Notes under the pieces: generated by a model
What the model was told of the DNA's origin: nothing
The model's database searches: none
The model's input: only the letters and a program-made list of their open reading frames with translations
Source: Flavobacteriaceae bacterium
GTDB taxonomy: Bacteria > Bacteroidota > Bacteroidia > UKL13-3
Direction: 5' to 3'
DNA: 64,000 bases
NCBI GenBank assembly: GCA_009693575.1
Contig: SHWZ01000003.1
Span: 24,572 to 88,571 of the forward strand
Position numbers and translations under genes: made by a program
Part shown: positions 35,965 through 44,878 of the stretch, piece by piece
Layout of the letters: every line of letters starts with the position of its first letter
Numbering within the stretch: the stretch's first letter is position 1

Positions 35965-38811
35965 ATGGCGAAAAAATCTCTTGAATTTATTGAAGAAGGC
36001 CACCTGGAAGTGTTCGGTGCGAGAATGCACAACTTGAAGAACATTGATGTGCAGATGCCCCGCAACCAACTGGTGTGCATCACCGGGCTGAGTGGCAGCG
36101 GAAAGAGTAGCTTAGCTTTCGATACTATTTTTGCTGAAGGGCAGCGAAGGTATATGGAGAGCTTCAGTGCTTACGCCCGTCAATTTATGGGCAATATGGA
36201 GCGGCCAGATGTTGACAAGATAAATGGCTTAAGCCCCGTAATCAGCATTGAGCAAAAAACGGTAAACAAAAATCCACGTAGCACCGTGGGGACGATAACG
36301 GAGATTTACGATTTTCTGCGGCTGCTATATGCCCGTGCAGGTGAAGCATATAGTTATGTAAGTGGAGAACTGATGGTGCGGATGAACGAGGAGCAAATTA
36401 TCTCACGGATTGTGGAGCAATTTCATAAGAAAAAAATCAACTTGCTGGCACCCGTGGTGAAAGGCCGCAAGGGACATTACCGTGAACTTTTTGAGCAGAT
36501 ACGCAAGCAAGGATACACCAAGGTGAGGGTGGATGGAACTATACTGGAAATCACTGCCAAGATGCAAGTGGACAGATATAAAATCCACGACATTGAAATA
36601 CTAATAGACCGGCTGCAACCTGGTGTGGACAAGGATATTCGCATCAAGGAAAGCATCCGTATGGCACTAAAAGCAGGCAAAGGGATTATCATGGTGGCCG
36701 AGGTAGATAGCAAAGAAGTAAAACACTTTAGTCGCTTTTTGATGGATCCCGTGAGCGGTATCAGCTACGATGAACCGCAGCCCAATACCTTCTCGTTCAA
36801 TAGCCCCTATGGTGCCTGCCCGATATGTGGCGGCATAGGTCAGGTAAGTGAAGTAAGCGAAGACAATATCATCCCCGACAAAACCAAAAGCATCATTGGC
36901 GGTGGGCTTACTCCGCTGGGAGAATACCGCGAAAACTGGACATTCAGTATCCTGAAAGAGCTTGCCAAAAAGTATAAATTTTCTCTAAGCGATAGCTTGG
37001 GCCAACTGAAACGGGAACAGCTTGATATTATACTGAATGGTGCGGAGGAGCCCCTCAAAATTGAATATACTTTCAGCAGCGGCTACAGCCAACAATATAG
37101 TCCAAAATGGGAAGGCCTAGTGCCGCTTATCACTCGCCAATACCATGAAAAAGGCAACGAAAGCCTGGCAGAGTGGGCGGAGGAGTTTATGGTGCTGAAA
37201 ACCTGCCACGATTGCAATGGCAGCCGCCTGAAACGCGAAAGTAATTTCTACAAAATAGACGAAACCAATATTGCTCAACTTGCCGAGATGGATATCATCG
37301 GGCTAAACAATTGGTTTGATGGACTGGAAAGCCGGATGAACGAAAAGCAGAACATTATAGCCACCGAAATATTGAAAGAAATTAGGGGCCGTATCGGTTT
37401 TTTGTTGGGTGTGGGATTGGAATACCTAACCTTGAATTCGCCAGCAAAAACATTAAGTGGTGGAGAGGCTCAACGCATCCGATTGGCGTCACAAATTGGA
37501 AGTCAGCTCACTGGGGTTTTATATATATTGGATGAACCAAGCATTGGCCTGCACCAACGCGATAATCATAAGCTGATTCAAAGCCTAAAAGACCTGCGTG
37601 ATGTGGGCAATTCGGTGATAGTGGTGGAGCATGATAAGGATATGATAGTGGAGGCCGATTATGTGTTGGACATTGGACCTGGAGCTGGTGTGCATGGTGG
37701 GCAAGTGGTAGCAAGTGGTACTGTGAAGGAGTTTATGAAACAGAACTCTACCACTGCACAATTCATAAATGGCACACAGGGAATCTCAATCCCGCTATCA
37801 CGGAGAAAAGGCAATGGAAATTCCCTTTCGCTTACTAGCTGCACAGGCAACAATCTGAAAGATGTTTCAGTAATATTTCCATTGGGCAGTTTTATATGTG
37901 TAACGGGGGTAAGCGGCAGCGGAAAGTCTTCGCTCATTAACGAAACTTTATACCCTATCTTGAACCAACATTTTTACAAAAGCAATAAGAAGCCATTGCC
38001 CCACAAAAAGGTGGATGGCTTGAAACATTTGGATAAAGTAATAGAGATAGACCAAAGCCCCATTGGGAGGACGCCACGCAGCAATCCGGCTACCTATGTG
38101 GAAGTATTCGCCGAAATCAGGAACCTATATACCAACCTGCCCGAAGCAAAAATTCGTGGATATAAGCCCGGGCGTTTTTCGTTCAACGTGAAAGGTGGCC
38201 GCTGCGAATCGTGTCAGGGTGGGGGAATGCGATTAATAGAAATGAACTTCCTGCCCGATGTATATGTTCAATGTGAGGAATGTCAAGGCCGCCGCTACAG
38301 CCGCGAGACGTTGGAGGTACGCTACCGTGGCAAAAGTATATCGGATGTGCTAGACATGAGTATAGAGCAAGCCTGCCAGTTTTTTGAAAGTGTGCCGCAT
38401 ATACTTCGCAAGATTCAAACCTTGGCTGATGTGGGGCTGGGATATATTACCCTTGGCCAGCAAAGCACTACCTTGAGCGGAGGCGAAGCTCAACGGGTGA
38501 AGCTGGCCACCGAATTAAGCAAACGGGATACGGGCAATACATTTTACATATTAGATGAACCCACTACTGGCCTTCATTTCGAAGATGTACGGGTGCTGCT
38601 TGAAGTGTTGAATAAATTGGTGGAGCGAGGCAATACTGTTCTAGTAATTGAACATAATATGGACGTAATAAAAATGGCTGACCACATTATAGACTTAGGA
38701 CCTGAAGGTGGTAGAGGTGGTGGTAACATTATCGCCACTGGCACTCCAGAACAACTAATAAAAGTGAAAGGCAGCCATACTGCAGATTACTTAAAAAAGG
38801 AGTTGAAATAG
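35965..38811 (+). CDS. uvrA: UvrABC system protein A
   Basis: 948 aa from the ATG at 35965. Two ABC ATPase modules: Walker A in GLSGSGKSSLAFDT and GVSGSGKSSLINET, ABC signatures LSGGEAQRIRLA and LSGGEAQRVKLA, and Walker B YILDEPSIGLHQRD and YILDEPTTGLHFED. Zinc modules contain CPICGG, CHDCNG, CESCQGGG and CEECQG. It recognises bulky DNA lesions in nucleotide excision repair and loads UvrB. An exact TACTTTTG box (35900-35907) lies 57 bases upstream. Its stop abuts the stop of the convergent lipoprotein gene without a single spacer base. Confidence 0.98.
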   Translation: MAKKSLEFIEEGHLEVFGARMHNLKNIDVQMPRNQLVCITGLSGSGKSSLAFDTIFAEGQRRYMESFSAYARQFMGNMERPDVDKINGLSPVISIEQKTVNKNPRSTVGTITEIYDFLRLLYARAGEAYSYVSGELMVRMNEEQIISRIVEQFHKKKINLLAPVVKGRKGHYRELFEQIRKQGYTKVRVDGTILEITAKMQVDRYKIHDIEILIDRLQPGVDKDIRIKESIRMALKAGKGIIMVAEVDSKEVKHFSRFLMDPVSGISYDEPQPNTFSFNSPYGACPICGGIGQVSEVSEDNIIPDKTKSIIGGGLTPLGEYRENWTFSILKELAKKYKFSLSDSLGQLKREQLDIILNGAEEPLKIEYTFSSGYSQQYSPKWEGLVPLITRQYHEKGNESLAEWAEEFMVLKTCHDCNGSRLKRESNFYKIDETNIAQLAEMDIIGLNNWFDGLESRMNEKQNIIATEILKEIRGRIGFLLGVGLEYLTLNSPAKTLSGGEAQRIRLASQIGSQLTGVLYILDEPSIGLHQRDNHKLIQSLKDLRDVGNSVIVVEHDKDMIVEADYVLDIGPGAGVHGGQVVASGTVKEFMKQNSTTAQFINGTQGISIPLSRRKGNGNSLSLTSCTGNNLKDVSVIFPLGSFICVTGVSGSGKSSLINETLYPILNQHFYKSNKKPLPHKKVDGLKHLDKVIEIDQSPIGRTPRSNPATYVEVFAEIRNLYTNLPEAKIRGYKPGRFSFNVKGGRCESCQGGGMRLIEMNFLPDVYVQCEECQGRRYSRETLEVRYRGKSISDVLDMSIEQACQFFESVPHILRKIQTLADVGLGYITLGQQSTTLSGGEAQRVKLATELSKRDTGNTFYILDEPTTGLHFEDVRVLLEVLNKLVERGNTVLVIEHNMDVIKMADHIIDLGPEGGRGGGNIIATGTPEQLIKVKGSHTADYLKKELK

Positions 38812-39783
38812 TTACTTTATTGTCCCCATTTTTACTACTTCAAAATCTGTAGCTTTAACCTTTTTGAGGGATTGCAACTCAGTGTCATTCCAGCGAGAAT
38901 CAGGGGCTCCAGTAATAAACATATCCGAGCCAATGTCGGCCAAGATTATTCCATACGTTTTCATTGCTTTCAAAATTACTTGCACATTGGCTGGGAAAGT
39001 GCTCACATCAAAAGAAGCTTTCAAGCGGAGCTTAGCTCCCATTGGTAGTGATGTGCCAAGTGTTCCGGTGCCATTCACTTTGTGGAGGGCAGGATAAGTG
39101 TAGCCTTTATATACTTTCGGTTTGCTCAATGAAAATCGAATGCAATGGTCAATTTTGCCAGATAATAATTCGTCGTAACGAACAAGGCAAGGAAGAATAG
39201 GAAGTCCAGCTGCATCGGCAGATGTCCAACCTTCTGTTCTGTAGGTATTCGTTTTTAGGTCAAATATTGCTCCGCACGAAGCCTCCCAACCACTCCCGCT
39301 CTGACTTGAATTATACATTTCGTAGAGTTTGTTGTTTTCCAAATCAACAGTAAGTACATGGCTATCCCCAACTCCATTGGCTTCGATGGCTGCAGTGAGT
39401 GGCACAGGATATGGGCCAGGGTCGCTTTCATTTCCATAATTCCCATCATAGCTATTACCCCTGAAAGTAATTGGAACTTTAGTCTGATTTCCACAAACTA
39501 CTGAGAATGGGATGCCGATGGGTGCACCGTTCCACAGGCCGCTGCCAAAATCAGGATGTAATGCTACAGAACCAATGCCAGCTATAATGGCTGCAGAATT
39601 TGGGTCTACTACACTGGCAGAAATATCTATATTCAATAAGTTGTCCGCCGGGAATATCTGCAGCTTCTCAAAGTCTGCCCGCTTTGGGTTTTCGCAGGGA
39701 ACAGGAGGGGTCACAACTGGCTTTTCTTTGCAACTAGCAATCGCACCCAATACGATGATTAGAAGTATCTTTATTTTTCTCAT
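38812..39783 (-). CDS. Lipoprotein of a conserved uncharacterised secreted family
   Basis: 323 aa. The signal peptide ends with a lipobox-like GAIASC, so the mature N-terminus would be C18. The body reads like a widespread bacterial family of unknown function: IFPADNLLNIDIS, VALHPDFGSGLWNG, ESDPGPYPVP, GAIFDLKTNTYR, GWTSADAAGLPILPCLVRYDE, MGAKLRLKASFDVS, and MFITGAPDSRWNDTELQSLK. I recall this pattern from secreted proteins of soil bacteria but cannot name an activity. It is convergent with uvrA with no intergenic base. Confidence 0.75.
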   Translation of the reverse strand: MRKIKILLIIVLGAIASCKEKPVVTPPVPCENPKRADFEKLQIFPADNLLNIDISASVVDPNSAAIIAGIGSVALHPDFGSGLWNGAPIGIPFSVVCGNQTKVPITFRGNSYDGNYGNESDPGPYPVPLTAAIEANGVGDSHVLTVDLENNKLYEMYNSSQSGSGWEASCGAIFDLKTNTYRTEGWTSADAAGLPILPCLVRYDELLSGKIDHCIRFSLSKPKVYKGYTYPALHKVNGTGTLGTSLPMGAKLRLKASFDVSTFPANVQVILKAMKTYGIILADIGSDMFITGAPDSRWNDTELQSLKKVKATDFEVVKMGTIK

Positions 39784-39817
39784 GATTACAATTGGTTTTT
39801 GTTGAAGTTAAGACTAA

Positions 39818-40906
39818 TTAGAGCTTTCTTCCAATCTCAGGTGGGGCAAGCCGGCAGCTTGAATTATCGATAAGTTCAAGTATCTTGAAATATATATCCT
39901 GTTTTACCTCGGCGGCATGGTCTTGGTCGGAACCTTTCACAAAATAAATAACCTGCACTACTAAGGCATTTGTATTTATATCATCAAATTTTGCAGAGAA
40001 ATTATCAGTTGTTTCCTTACTTTCGGCTATTAGTTTTTCAATATCAGCAATCAATTTAACAAACTGTAATCTTGGGCTATCGGTAGCCAAGGCCAAATTG
40101 AATTTTACTCTGCGGTTTTCGTTTCTCGAAATATTGTTCAGTGCCGAATCTACTAGCTTTTTATTAGGCACTGTTAGCAAGGTTTTGTCTAAAGTTCGTA
40201 TACGTGTGCTGCGAAAACCAACACTTTCTACAGTTCCTTTGATGTCGGCATTCTCCACTGTTTCACCCACACTAAAAGGTTTATCCAGAAAAATAACAAA
40301 TGAGCCGATAAGATTAGCTATTGTTTCTTGGGCGGCAAGGGCTATAGCCAACCCTCCTATTCCAAGTCCCGTAACTAGACTTGTTATATTCATGTGAAAA
40401 ATGGCTCCTAAAATAAAGAGAAGGCAACTTATGGCAATCAGCACTTTTACTACATCCTTAAAAAACAAAGCAAGCTGCCCATCATTTTCACCACTTTGTT
40501 CTCTGGCCTTCTGCAAGAAAACAAAACCGATAAAATCGGCTGTACGGAGAAATAGCCAAGTAACACTGAGAATGAGGGCAACCTTTCCACAGGCTATCAA
40601 TACGTCGTCAATATGGTAGCGTATTTTCCCTACTTTCATTACCCACCCAATGGGCACAGTGAGCATATCGAATGCGATAATAACAGTGAGGATGATGAAG
40701 AGAAGTTCAAAGGGTTTGCGGAGCAAGCCAACAAATTCCTTCGAGTAGTCATTGGATGAAAAGCGGCTAAAGAATCTAAAGAACCATCGGCTCAAAACCT
40801 TAGCACCATAAGCCTTAAAAAACAGGCCGAATACCATGATGGCAGCAAACCATAGCCAGTCAGTCATCGTATTTCCAAGCAGGTTTTTGTAAAGCAATGA
40901 ATCCAT
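39818..40906 (-). CDS. Mechanosensitive ion channel, MscS family
   Basis: 362 aa from the ATG at 40906 (MDSLLYKNLLGN). An upstream in-frame start is unlikely because the -7 box TAACTTTG lies 9 bases before this ATG. Four membrane segments lie in the first ~210 residues; the last carries the Gly/Ala-rich pore helix (VTGLGIGGLAIALAAQETIANLIGSF). The MscS beta domain follows (FLDKPFSVGETVENADIKGTVESVGFRSTRIRTLDKTLLTVPN) and then the alpha/beta vestibule. It releases solutes under hypo-osmotic shock. Divergent from a PAP2 phosphatase. Confidence 0.93.
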   Translation of the reverse strand: MDSLLYKNLLGNTMTDWLWFAAIMVFGLFFKAYGAKVLSRWFFRFFSRFSSNDYSKEFVGLLRKPFELLFIILTVIIAFDMLTVPIGWVMKVGKIRYHIDDVLIACGKVALILSVTWLFLRTADFIGFVFLQKAREQSGENDGQLALFFKDVVKVLIAISCLLFILGAIFHMNITSLVTGLGIGGLAIALAAQETIANLIGSFVIFLDKPFSVGETVENADIKGTVESVGFRSTRIRTLDKTLLTVPNKKLVDSALNNISRNENRRVKFNLALATDSPRLQFVKLIADIEKLIAESKETTDNFSAKFDDINTNALVVQVIYFVKGSDQDHAAEVKQDIYFKILELIDNSSCRLAPPEIGRKL

Positions 40907-40950
40907 TTTGCTCGGCAAAGTTAACCGCTGCCTACTTTCGTACAACCATG
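40904..40950. promoter_or_regulatory. Overlapping divergent promoters mscS / PAP2
   Basis: Minus strand: TTG (40943-40945), 19-base spacer, TAACTTTG (40916-40923), ATG at 40906. Plus strand: TACTTTCG (40933-40940, one mismatch), ATG at 40948. The whole divergent control region is only 41 bases between start codons, and each promoter overlaps the other. Confidence 0.5.
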
Positions 40951-41613
40951 CCTAGAAGGAATCTATATGTAGCCATCTTGCTTTTATGTATTACAAGAGA
41001 TTTGAATTCGCAAAATGCTGATATAAACCTATTGCGGCAGTTGAATGTCAACCGCAACAAACATTTAGACACGTATTTTACGATTTGCAGTAATAGCATT
41101 ATCCCTGTTTCAGTTGGTGTGCCGCTGAGTCTCTATCTGTATGGGTTACAGAAAAAAGACAGCCTATTTCGAAGCAAGGCTATTGTGGCAGGGGGCAGTC
41201 TTGCAGTTGCCAGTGTCATCACTTTTGCTCTCAAATATTCGATAGGTCGTCCTCGCCCCTTTGTCACCTACCCTGAAATACAAAAATTAAGCGATGGGGG
41301 TAGCCAATCTTTCCCGTCTGGGCATAGTTTCAACGCGTTTTCTATTGCCACATCTTTCAGCATAGAATGGCCACGGTGGTATGTGGCTGTACCCGCATAC
41401 ACTTGGGCAGCAAGTGTTGCTTATTCGCGAATGCACCTTGGAGTCCATTACCCTTCAGATGTGCTATGCGGTGCTGCTATCGGAGCTGGCTCGGCTTGGC
41501 TTTGCCACTGGGCCAACAAAAAATGGAAAACGAAAAGAATTGGGAATATTATACGCAAACAAGTGCTTCTTGGAGCCTTGCAATCTCGAGCGGTTTCCAC
41601 AAAAAGCCAGTGA
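40948..41613 (+). CDS. PAP2-family phosphatase
   Basis: 221 aa from the ATG at 40948. An N-terminal hydrophobic segment is followed by a helical-bundle membrane enzyme with all three PAP2 motifs: KYSIGRPRPF, SFPSGHSFNAF and YSRMHLGVHYPSDVLCG. It dephosphorylates lipid phosphates such as phosphatidic acid or undecaprenyl pyrophosphate at the periplasmic face. The substrate is not predictable from sequence. The last 65 bases overlap the 3' end of the convergent histidine kinase gene. Confidence 0.9.
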   Translation: MPRRNLYVAILLLCITRDLNSQNADINLLRQLNVNRNKHLDTYFTICSNSIIPVSVGVPLSLYLYGLQKKDSLFRSKAIVAGGSLAVASVITFALKYSIGRPRPFVTYPEIQKLSDGGSQSFPSGHSFNAFSIATSFSIEWPRWYVAVPAYTWAASVAYSRMHLGVHYPSDVLCGAAIGAGSAWLCHWANKKWKTKRIGNIIRKQVLLGALQSRAVSTKSQ

Positions 41614-43750
41614 AGTAGCCCACATATTCATCGTGTTGTTCGGCGGTGATGTCGGCGGTAAAGGCAAAGATGGGTGTTTTCGTATTCAGGCTTTTCTTGG
41701 TGCGAATATTTTCTGTCGCATCAAAGCCATTCATTATTGGCATGTGCAGATCCATCAATATAAAGTCATATACTTTCAGCTTGGCTTTTTCAATTGCTAT
41801 TATGCCATTCAAAGCATGTTCCGTTGTTGCTCCCCAATTGCCCAATAGTTTTTGGGCTACCAATGCGTTTATCAGGTTATCCTCTGCCAGCAATATTGTC
41901 TTGCCTTTCAATTGGTCTCCTATTTTTACAGAAGTTCGCTCTGGCAATTTACATTTCTTTAGTTTCAAGTCAAAATAAAATTCCGAACCTTGGCCAGGTA
42001 TGCTGTCAACAAATATTTTGCTATTGTGAAGTCGTACCAATTTTTCTACAATTGCTAAACCTAGGCCTGTGCCACCCCGTTTACGGGTTGTTGTTTTTTT
42101 CACCTGCGAAAAGCTTTCAAAAATTGCTGAACGCAACGATTCAGAAATACCTTCCCCTGTATCCTTCACCTTGAAACGAATTGTATCGTACCCTGTTTCG
42201 CTACTGGTTTTTTCTATAACTAAATTCACCTTGCCTTTATCCGTGAATTTGATGGCATTGTTGATAAGGTTACCAAGAATTTGTGAGAGTTTTGTTTCGT
42301 CAAATTCATGCCCCGAAGTGAAATGAATATCAATATCCAAATCGAGTTCCAAACCCCTTTCCTCAGCTAGGCTTTGATGAACATTAATGATATTTTCTAA
42401 AAAATTCTTGAGATCACTAGGATATACTTTTATAGCTTCATTCCCGGCGTCCAGTTCGCTATAATTTAGTATGTCGTTGATGATCTGGACCAAGTTGTCT
42501 GAGGAAAATTTGAGCGAATCAAACATTTTTTTGTCCTCTGGGTTTGCCTTATCTTGCAGCAGCAAAGCTATAGTGGTCACTGCATTCAAAGGAGTCCTTA
42601 TTTCGTGACTCATAGTACTAAGAAATTCCTGCCGAACCGTTGCACTTTGCGTAGCCTTGTTTTCCTTTTCAACCCTATCAGCTTTTGCACGTTGCAATTC
42701 GGCCTCCCTTTCCAGCAATTTCATCTGTGTTATTAGCTCATAGTAATCCACAACCTGTAAGGTTTGGATGTTAATCATAGCTTCTTTTTCTCTTAGGTAA
42801 AGCTCCAAACATTCAAGTGCTTTTTCCGGGTCATTTTCTTGCTTGAAAAGCTGGTACAACAGATAATAGCACTTGAACTTAATGATAACAATATTGTATT
42901 TAGTACTGACTTCTACTCCTTCATTTAATATAGATTTTGCTTTCTCTATCTCTCCCATTTTCAAATACAACTCCCCCAATTTGCGATAGCTCATACCCAA
43001 CCGAAGCTGTTCGCCAGTTTGAAGGTGTACTTTTATTGATTCAAGGAAATCGCTTTCGGCCTCCTTAAGCATTCCCTTTTGTACATTTATCTTACCTCTG
43101 CAATACACTGCAAATGCAACCCCACTTGTGTCGCCATACTTTTCTTTCAAGGCAATAGATTTTTGCACTAGTTCCAACGATTCATCTACTTTCCCTTGTT
43201 TCAAGTATATGTCCGACAAATTGTTGTAGGCATCCGATTCAAGATGAGCGTCCCCGACTTTTTTGGCTGCTTCTATTGCATTCTCATACGATTTTTCAGC
43301 ATTCTTTTGGTCGCCAAAATATTGATAAATGCAACCAAGCGATTTCTCAGATCGAGAAATATTGTGGTGGTCTTCGTACCTTTTGTAAATAGTTATACAA
43401 TCAACCAGATTCACCAGCCCCATATGCAATTTGTCTGTCTTGTTATACCCTCCTGCAATATTATATTTGGCATCGGCTATTCCACGTTCATCATTTAATA
43501 ATTCAAAATAGACAATGGCTTCCTTGGCTGCATTCAGCGAAAGCTGGTATTCGCCAGATATCATATAATACAAGGAAAGTTTATTCAGGCTACTTCCCTG
43601 CAATGATTTGTCGTTAATGGAACAACTGATCGAAAGGGCTTCCTTGGCCTGCTCTATACTCAACGCCAAATTATTGACCCTACCAACATACGCCTTTTCG
43701 AGAAGCTCAAGTACCTTTCTTTTTTCTTCGGTGTGCGGGGGGGTGATCAT
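41549..43750 (-). CDS. Soluble hybrid histidine kinase with TPR sensor region
   Basis: 733 aa, no signal peptide and no membrane segment. The first ~330 residues are tetratricopeptide repeats (for example ALSISCSINDKSLQGSSLNK, KSYENAIEAAKKVGDAHLES). A coiled-coil leads into HisKA (FLSTMSHEIRTPLNAV, phospho-His), the HATPase domain follows (NLINNAIKFTDKG, GGTGLGLAIVEKL), and a C-terminal receiver carries its Asp in YDFILMDLHMPIMNG. It probably senses a protein partner through the TPRs and relays phosphate internally. No output domain or cognate regulator is adjacent. A TAnnTTTG box (TATCTTTG, 43771-43778, minus) lies 20 bases before the ATG at 43750. Confidence 0.93.
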   Translation of the reverse strand: MITPPHTEEKRKVLELLEKAYVGRVNNLALSIEQAKEALSISCSINDKSLQGSSLNKLSLYYMISGEYQLSLNAAKEAIVYFELLNDERGIADAKYNIAGGYNKTDKLHMGLVNLVDCITIYKRYEDHHNISRSEKSLGCIYQYFGDQKNAEKSYENAIEAAKKVGDAHLESDAYNNLSDIYLKQGKVDESLELVQKSIALKEKYGDTSGVAFAVYCRGKINVQKGMLKEAESDFLESIKVHLQTGEQLRLGMSYRKLGELYLKMGEIEKAKSILNEGVEVSTKYNIVIIKFKCYYLLYQLFKQENDPEKALECLELYLREKEAMINIQTLQVVDYYELITQMKLLEREAELQRAKADRVEKENKATQSATVRQEFLSTMSHEIRTPLNAVTTIALLLQDKANPEDKKMFDSLKFSSDNLVQIINDILNYSELDAGNEAIKVYPSDLKNFLENIINVHQSLAEERGLELDLDIDIHFTSGHEFDETKLSQILGNLINNAIKFTDKGKVNLVIEKTSSETGYDTIRFKVKDTGEGISESLRSAIFESFSQVKKTTTRKRGGTGLGLAIVEKLVRLHNSKIFVDSIPGQGSEFYFDLKLKKCKLPERTSVKIGDQLKGKTILLAEDNLINALVAQKLLGNWGATTEHALNGIIAIEKAKLKVYDFILMDLHMPIMNGFDATENIRTKKSLNTKTPIFAFTADITAEQHDEYVGYFTGFLWKPLEIARLQEALVCV

Positions 43751-43770
43751 TGGTGAGTGAATCTATTATG

Positions 43771-43778
43771 CAAAGATA
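43771..43778 (-). promoter_or_regulatory. -7 promoter box of the hybrid histidine kinase
   Basis: On the minus strand TATCTTTG matches TAnnTTTG exactly and ends 20 bases before the start codon. No clear -33 TTG. Confidence 0.5.
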
Positions 43779-43865
43779 ACAGTAGAAAATGAAAGTAGAA
43801 AAAAATTTGCTTTGGTCGAAATGTCTATTCTAGGAGACTAAATTAGATTTGGCCTATCAAAGAAC

Positions 43866-43896
43866 AAAGAAGCCCTGCACTTAGCAAGGCTTCTTC
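43866..43896 (-). terminator. Terminator after the cytochrome c peroxidase fragment
   Basis: AAGAAGCC (43867-43874) and GGCTTCTT (43888-43895) form an 8-bp stem; on the minus strand it is followed by TGTTCTTTG. It lies 40 bases after the fragment's stop, so the 3' end of that gene is intact. Confidence 0.75.
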
Positions 43897-43936
43897 CATT
43901 TTGTCGGGAGGTGGTCTTCATCCTCCTATCAAAAGC

Positions 43937-44446
43937 TCAAGGCTTAAAGGGGTCGGCAAACTTAAGGTTCGTGATTAGGTTCTGGTCGGTGAGGGTGCTG
44001 AGAAAAGCTATTAATGCATCCTTTTCAATTGCTGAAAGGTTCAGGCTTCTTGGCCTGCCGCTTCCATCCTTGAACTTGCTGTCGAGGCCAGGGTGGGCTT
44101 TTATGCCGTGGCTGTAATGCTCAAGTACATCATCCAATTTTGCAAAACGGCCATCGTGCATGTACGGTCCTGTGAGAGCTATGTTTCGCAGGCTCGGTAT
44201 TTTGAATGCACCATTGTTTCCGGGGTCAGTGGTCTGTTTGTCCAATCCAATATTGGCTGTACCTCGCACCACAGGACCACCATAGCCACCACCACCGCCA
44301 TTGAAGCCTGGGTCAATCAATCCAGGCTTGCCAAAAAACATCATCATGTTGCCATCGGGTGCGGCAAAGTTGCTGCCCGCATGACATTGGTTACATTTCA
44401 TTTCGGTTGAAAAGCTCACCACATTATTCAACAGATACTCAATTCC
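43937..44446 (-). pseudogene. C-terminal half of a di-heme cytochrome c peroxidase
   Basis: About 169 codons. The frame opens right after a TAG at 44447-44449 with GIEYLLNNVVSFSTEMKCNQ and contains one heme motif, CNQCH, plus the C-terminal CCP/MauG pattern (FKIPSLRNIALTGPYMHDGRF, LEHYSHGIKAHP, LSAIEKDALIAFLSTL). Whole CCP/MauG proteins have two heme domains and about 320-400 residues; the first heme domain and the signal peptide are absent. An internal TTG at 44431 could start a short product, but it would not be exported. The reading frame otherwise has no defects. Deletion or misassembly at about 44447-44470 is the simplest explanation. Confidence 0.7.
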
Positions 44447-44874
44447 CTAGTGCAATTTTACGCCAAAAAAAAGAAATTCCAAATTGCCAAATTGCGAATT
44501 GACATCTTCCACAATTTCAAGTGCTGCCCCACCTCCAGTAAAGTAGTAAAAGTTTTTGCCCAAGTGCCGCCGTTTGTCAAACTCAAACTGAAACGCAAGG
44601 AGTTGGTATTATTGTCTCCTGCCACCACCCCAAAACCAGTGCGGATTCCAATTTCCTTATCAAAATAACGCCTCACCATAATAGAGTACAACGAGTTTAA
44701 GGGCTGAACATTGCTCAGTGGCAGCATCTGCGAAAGCAGCGGGTTCACGTTGAAACCAACGTAGCGGTTGGTGGTGGCTGTAGGTTTTGGCAGCTGCACA
44801 TCTTCTTGGGCATTGGCTGCCAAGCACGATAAAACTATGCTGAACAAAATGGCGACAGCTCTTTGCTTTTTCAT
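44447..44874 (-). pseudogene. Frameshifted and probably truncated outer-membrane beta-barrel gene (copy B)
   Basis: The ATG at 44874 begins MKKQRAVAILFSIVLSCLA, a signal peptide ending in ANAQ. The frame as given runs to 44458 but turns un-barrel-like near residue 95 and ends IWNFFFLA. If one base is added in the AAA run at 44591-44593, the other frame continues FQFEFDKRRHLGKNFYYF and GNLEFLFFGVKLH to a TAG at 44447-44449, which resembles beta strands and aligns by eye with LGFEWRRNLGNRFVVYGG of the upstream gene. Relative to that gene about 60 C-terminal residues are missing, and the cytochrome fragment begins straight after. Confidence 0.6.
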
Positions 44875-44878
44875 GTGC

